Positions 6,692 to 7,202 of a stretch of DNA of 7,202 nucleotides are shown piece after piece. Positions within the stretch are counted from its first letter, which is position 1; the number at the start of each line of letters is the position of its first letter. The stretch spans positions 1 to 7,202 of the forward strand of contig JAFSUU010000134.1 of NCBI GenBank assembly GCA_017445115.1, written 5' to 3'. Both the position numbers and the translations under genes were made by a program. The notes beneath the pieces are model-generated. The model was not told where the DNA came from and searched no databases. It saw only the letters and a program-made list of their open reading frames with translations. This DNA is from Clostridia bacterium. GTDB taxonomy: Bacteria > Bacillota_A > Clostridia > Oscillospirales > CAG-272.

Positions 6692-6842
6692 ATGTGAAAG
6701 CCGCGCCATGACGATAGCGAAAAAGTATGGTCTTATTTGAATTTTATTGTCTATAAAAAAACGCGGCGTAGATCTTTTCGGATCGACGCCATACGTTGGT
6801 GCGTTTTTCGTTTTCAACTCGAAATTGAAGATAATTGAGAAT
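6692..6842 (+). other. Intergenic stretch after the MutS-like pair
   Basis: After the TAA at 6689-6691 this AT-rich stretch holds no convincing gene. A frame opened by TTG 6747 runs through it, but its first 30 codons cross a strong inverted repeat and look non-coding. No convincing promoter was recognised; TTGAAT near 6738 and TATAAA near 6752 are too close together to pair as -35 and -10. Confidence 0.45.
6756..6808 (+). terminator. Possible terminator: nested inverted repeat after the MutS-like operon
   Basis: The inner stem GGCGTAGATC (6765-6774) pairs with GATCGACGCC (6781-6790) around the loop TTTTCG, with one mismatch. The outer arms AAAAACGC (6757-6764) and GCGTTTTT (6801-6808) can also pair, with a 10-nt bulge on the right side. 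The T-run lies 10 nt beyond the inner stem, so the fit to an intrinsic terminator is imperfect. The position, about 65 nt past the last stop of the MutS-like pair, suits termination in that direction; the A-run on the left would also allow a bidirectional role. Confidence 0.4.
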
Positions 6843-7022
6843 ATGGAAGAGATGATCGATAAAATTGGTGAATCTAAAATTGAAGATATGATCGAAGAAG
6901 AGGTCGCGGATCATATGGACGACCTCGATGAGAAGATCCGCTCTATAGTATTAATAAAGCCCTTACGCTTTCCGCTGCGTTTTTGTTCATTTGCTATATC
7001 TGCGGAGTACCTCTCAAAATAA
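6843..7022 (+). CDS. Short acidic amphipathic ORF, possibly the broken 5' part of the next gene
   Basis: From ATG 6843 the frame encodes about 59 residues. The first 36 (MEEMIDKIGESKIEDMIEEE and on to about DEKIRS) are strongly acidic and helix-forming, and they look like real protein. From about 6945 the frame turns into arginine- and phenylalanine-rich sequence that looks like an out-of-frame read and stops at 7020-7022. In the -1 frame at the same place a good membrane segment begins. The Shine-Dalgarno match is weak (TTGAGA, 6835-6840). Either this is a separate small gene, or it is the N-terminal part of the downstream protein separated from it by a frameshift. Confidence 0.35.
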   Translation: MEEMIDKIGESKIEDMIEEEVADHMDDLDEKIRSIVLIKPLRFPLRFCSFAISAEYLSK

Positions 7023-7202
7023 TAGATCGGTCATGGTCGGGTGAGGTTGTTCGTGTTCAATACAGAAGAGTACGTAGAAGCGCTACTCCGGGAAAGCCGT
7101 CTGTATCATCCTGGCGTGAACAGGATTTTGAGATATTCAACGCTTTTGTATTGACGCTTAGGACTGATAAAGGGAAAGTAATAAAACGCAAAGCCGGAGA
7201 AA
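6950..7202 (+). CDS. Membrane-anchored protein of unknown function, 3' truncated by window end, start unresolved
   Basis: The frame is open from 6932 (just after an in-frame TGA at 6929-6931) to the window edge, and its reading is clearly protein-like. A hydrophobic segment ALTLSAAFLFICYICG, encoded at about 6959-7006, is followed by a polar, probably beta-rich part containing WSGEVVRVQYRRVR and ending in LTLRTDKGKVIKRKAGE. No ATG or GTG exists in this frame before the membrane segment. The only plausible starts are ATT at 6950, which would give an N-terminus reading (M)NKALTLS, or a TTG at 6983 inside the helix. The alternative is that the gene begins at ATG 6843 and a -1 shift near 6936-6950 joins the two frames. 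I do not recognise the family. One anchor plus a small beta-rich body resembles the layout of the 3462-4001 product, without visible sequence identity. Confidence 0.5.
   Translation, partial: MNKALTLSAAFLFICYICGVPLKIIDRSWSGEVVRVQYRRVRRSATPGKPSVSSWREQDFEIFNAFVLTLRTDKGKVIKRKAGE

Noticed and set aside
6941..6960. Programmed -1 ribosomal frameshift site
   Set aside because: No X XXY YYZ slippery heptamer or convincing downstream stem-loop is visible at the frame change.

Overview
The window reads as a chromosomal piece of a Gram-positive gut-type bacterium, most likely an uncultured member of Clostridia. The reasons are moderate GC content, strong purine-rich ribosome binding sites (AGGAGAGGAGA types), tight co-directional gene packing, an ECF-type sigma factor with a long C-terminal extension, and a MutS-like ATPase family that I associate with Firmicutes. 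This placement is inferred from style, not from a marker gene.

Layout: every supported gene is on the + strand. (1) 36-2777 is a 913-residue protein that starts with a complete ECF sigma factor (sigma-2 and sigma-4 regions) and continues for more than 700 residues. That extension holds a helical stretch and then two copies of a TPxGxFxNC...PGxGIV module. (2) 2784-2827 is a strong 14-bp inverted repeat between genes, without a U-tract. (3) 2861-3418 is a four-helix membrane protein of unknown function. (4) 3462-4001 is a small protein with one N-terminal membrane anchor and a beta-rich remainder. (5) 4006-5436 and 5426-6691 are two tandem, overlapping MutS-family ATPases. They keep the MutS core and ATPase but lack the mismatch-recognition N-terminus. 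(6) 6692-6842 is intergenic and contains a nested inverted repeat that may be a terminator. (7) 6843-7202 holds coding sequence split over two frames: an acidic amphipathic stretch in one frame, then a membrane-anchored protein in the -1 frame that runs off the window end.

How the genes may work together: 3462-6691 is very likely one transcription unit, with gaps of 4 nt and then an 11-nt overlap, and 2861-3418 may belong to it (43-nt gap). The two MutS-like proteins look like partners in a heterodimeric ATPase. Each has a P-loop, a Walker-B-like NE motif and a TH motif, and they share a DLDFY...CF.E core motif, but their sequences have diverged widely. The co-transcribed membrane-anchored proteins raise the possibility of a membrane-associated function rather than classical mismatch repair; this is inference. 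The sigma gene is probably a separate unit, since a hairpin separates it from the rest and its ends are clearly richer in GC. No tRNA, rRNA, CRISPR array, transposase or phage gene was seen.
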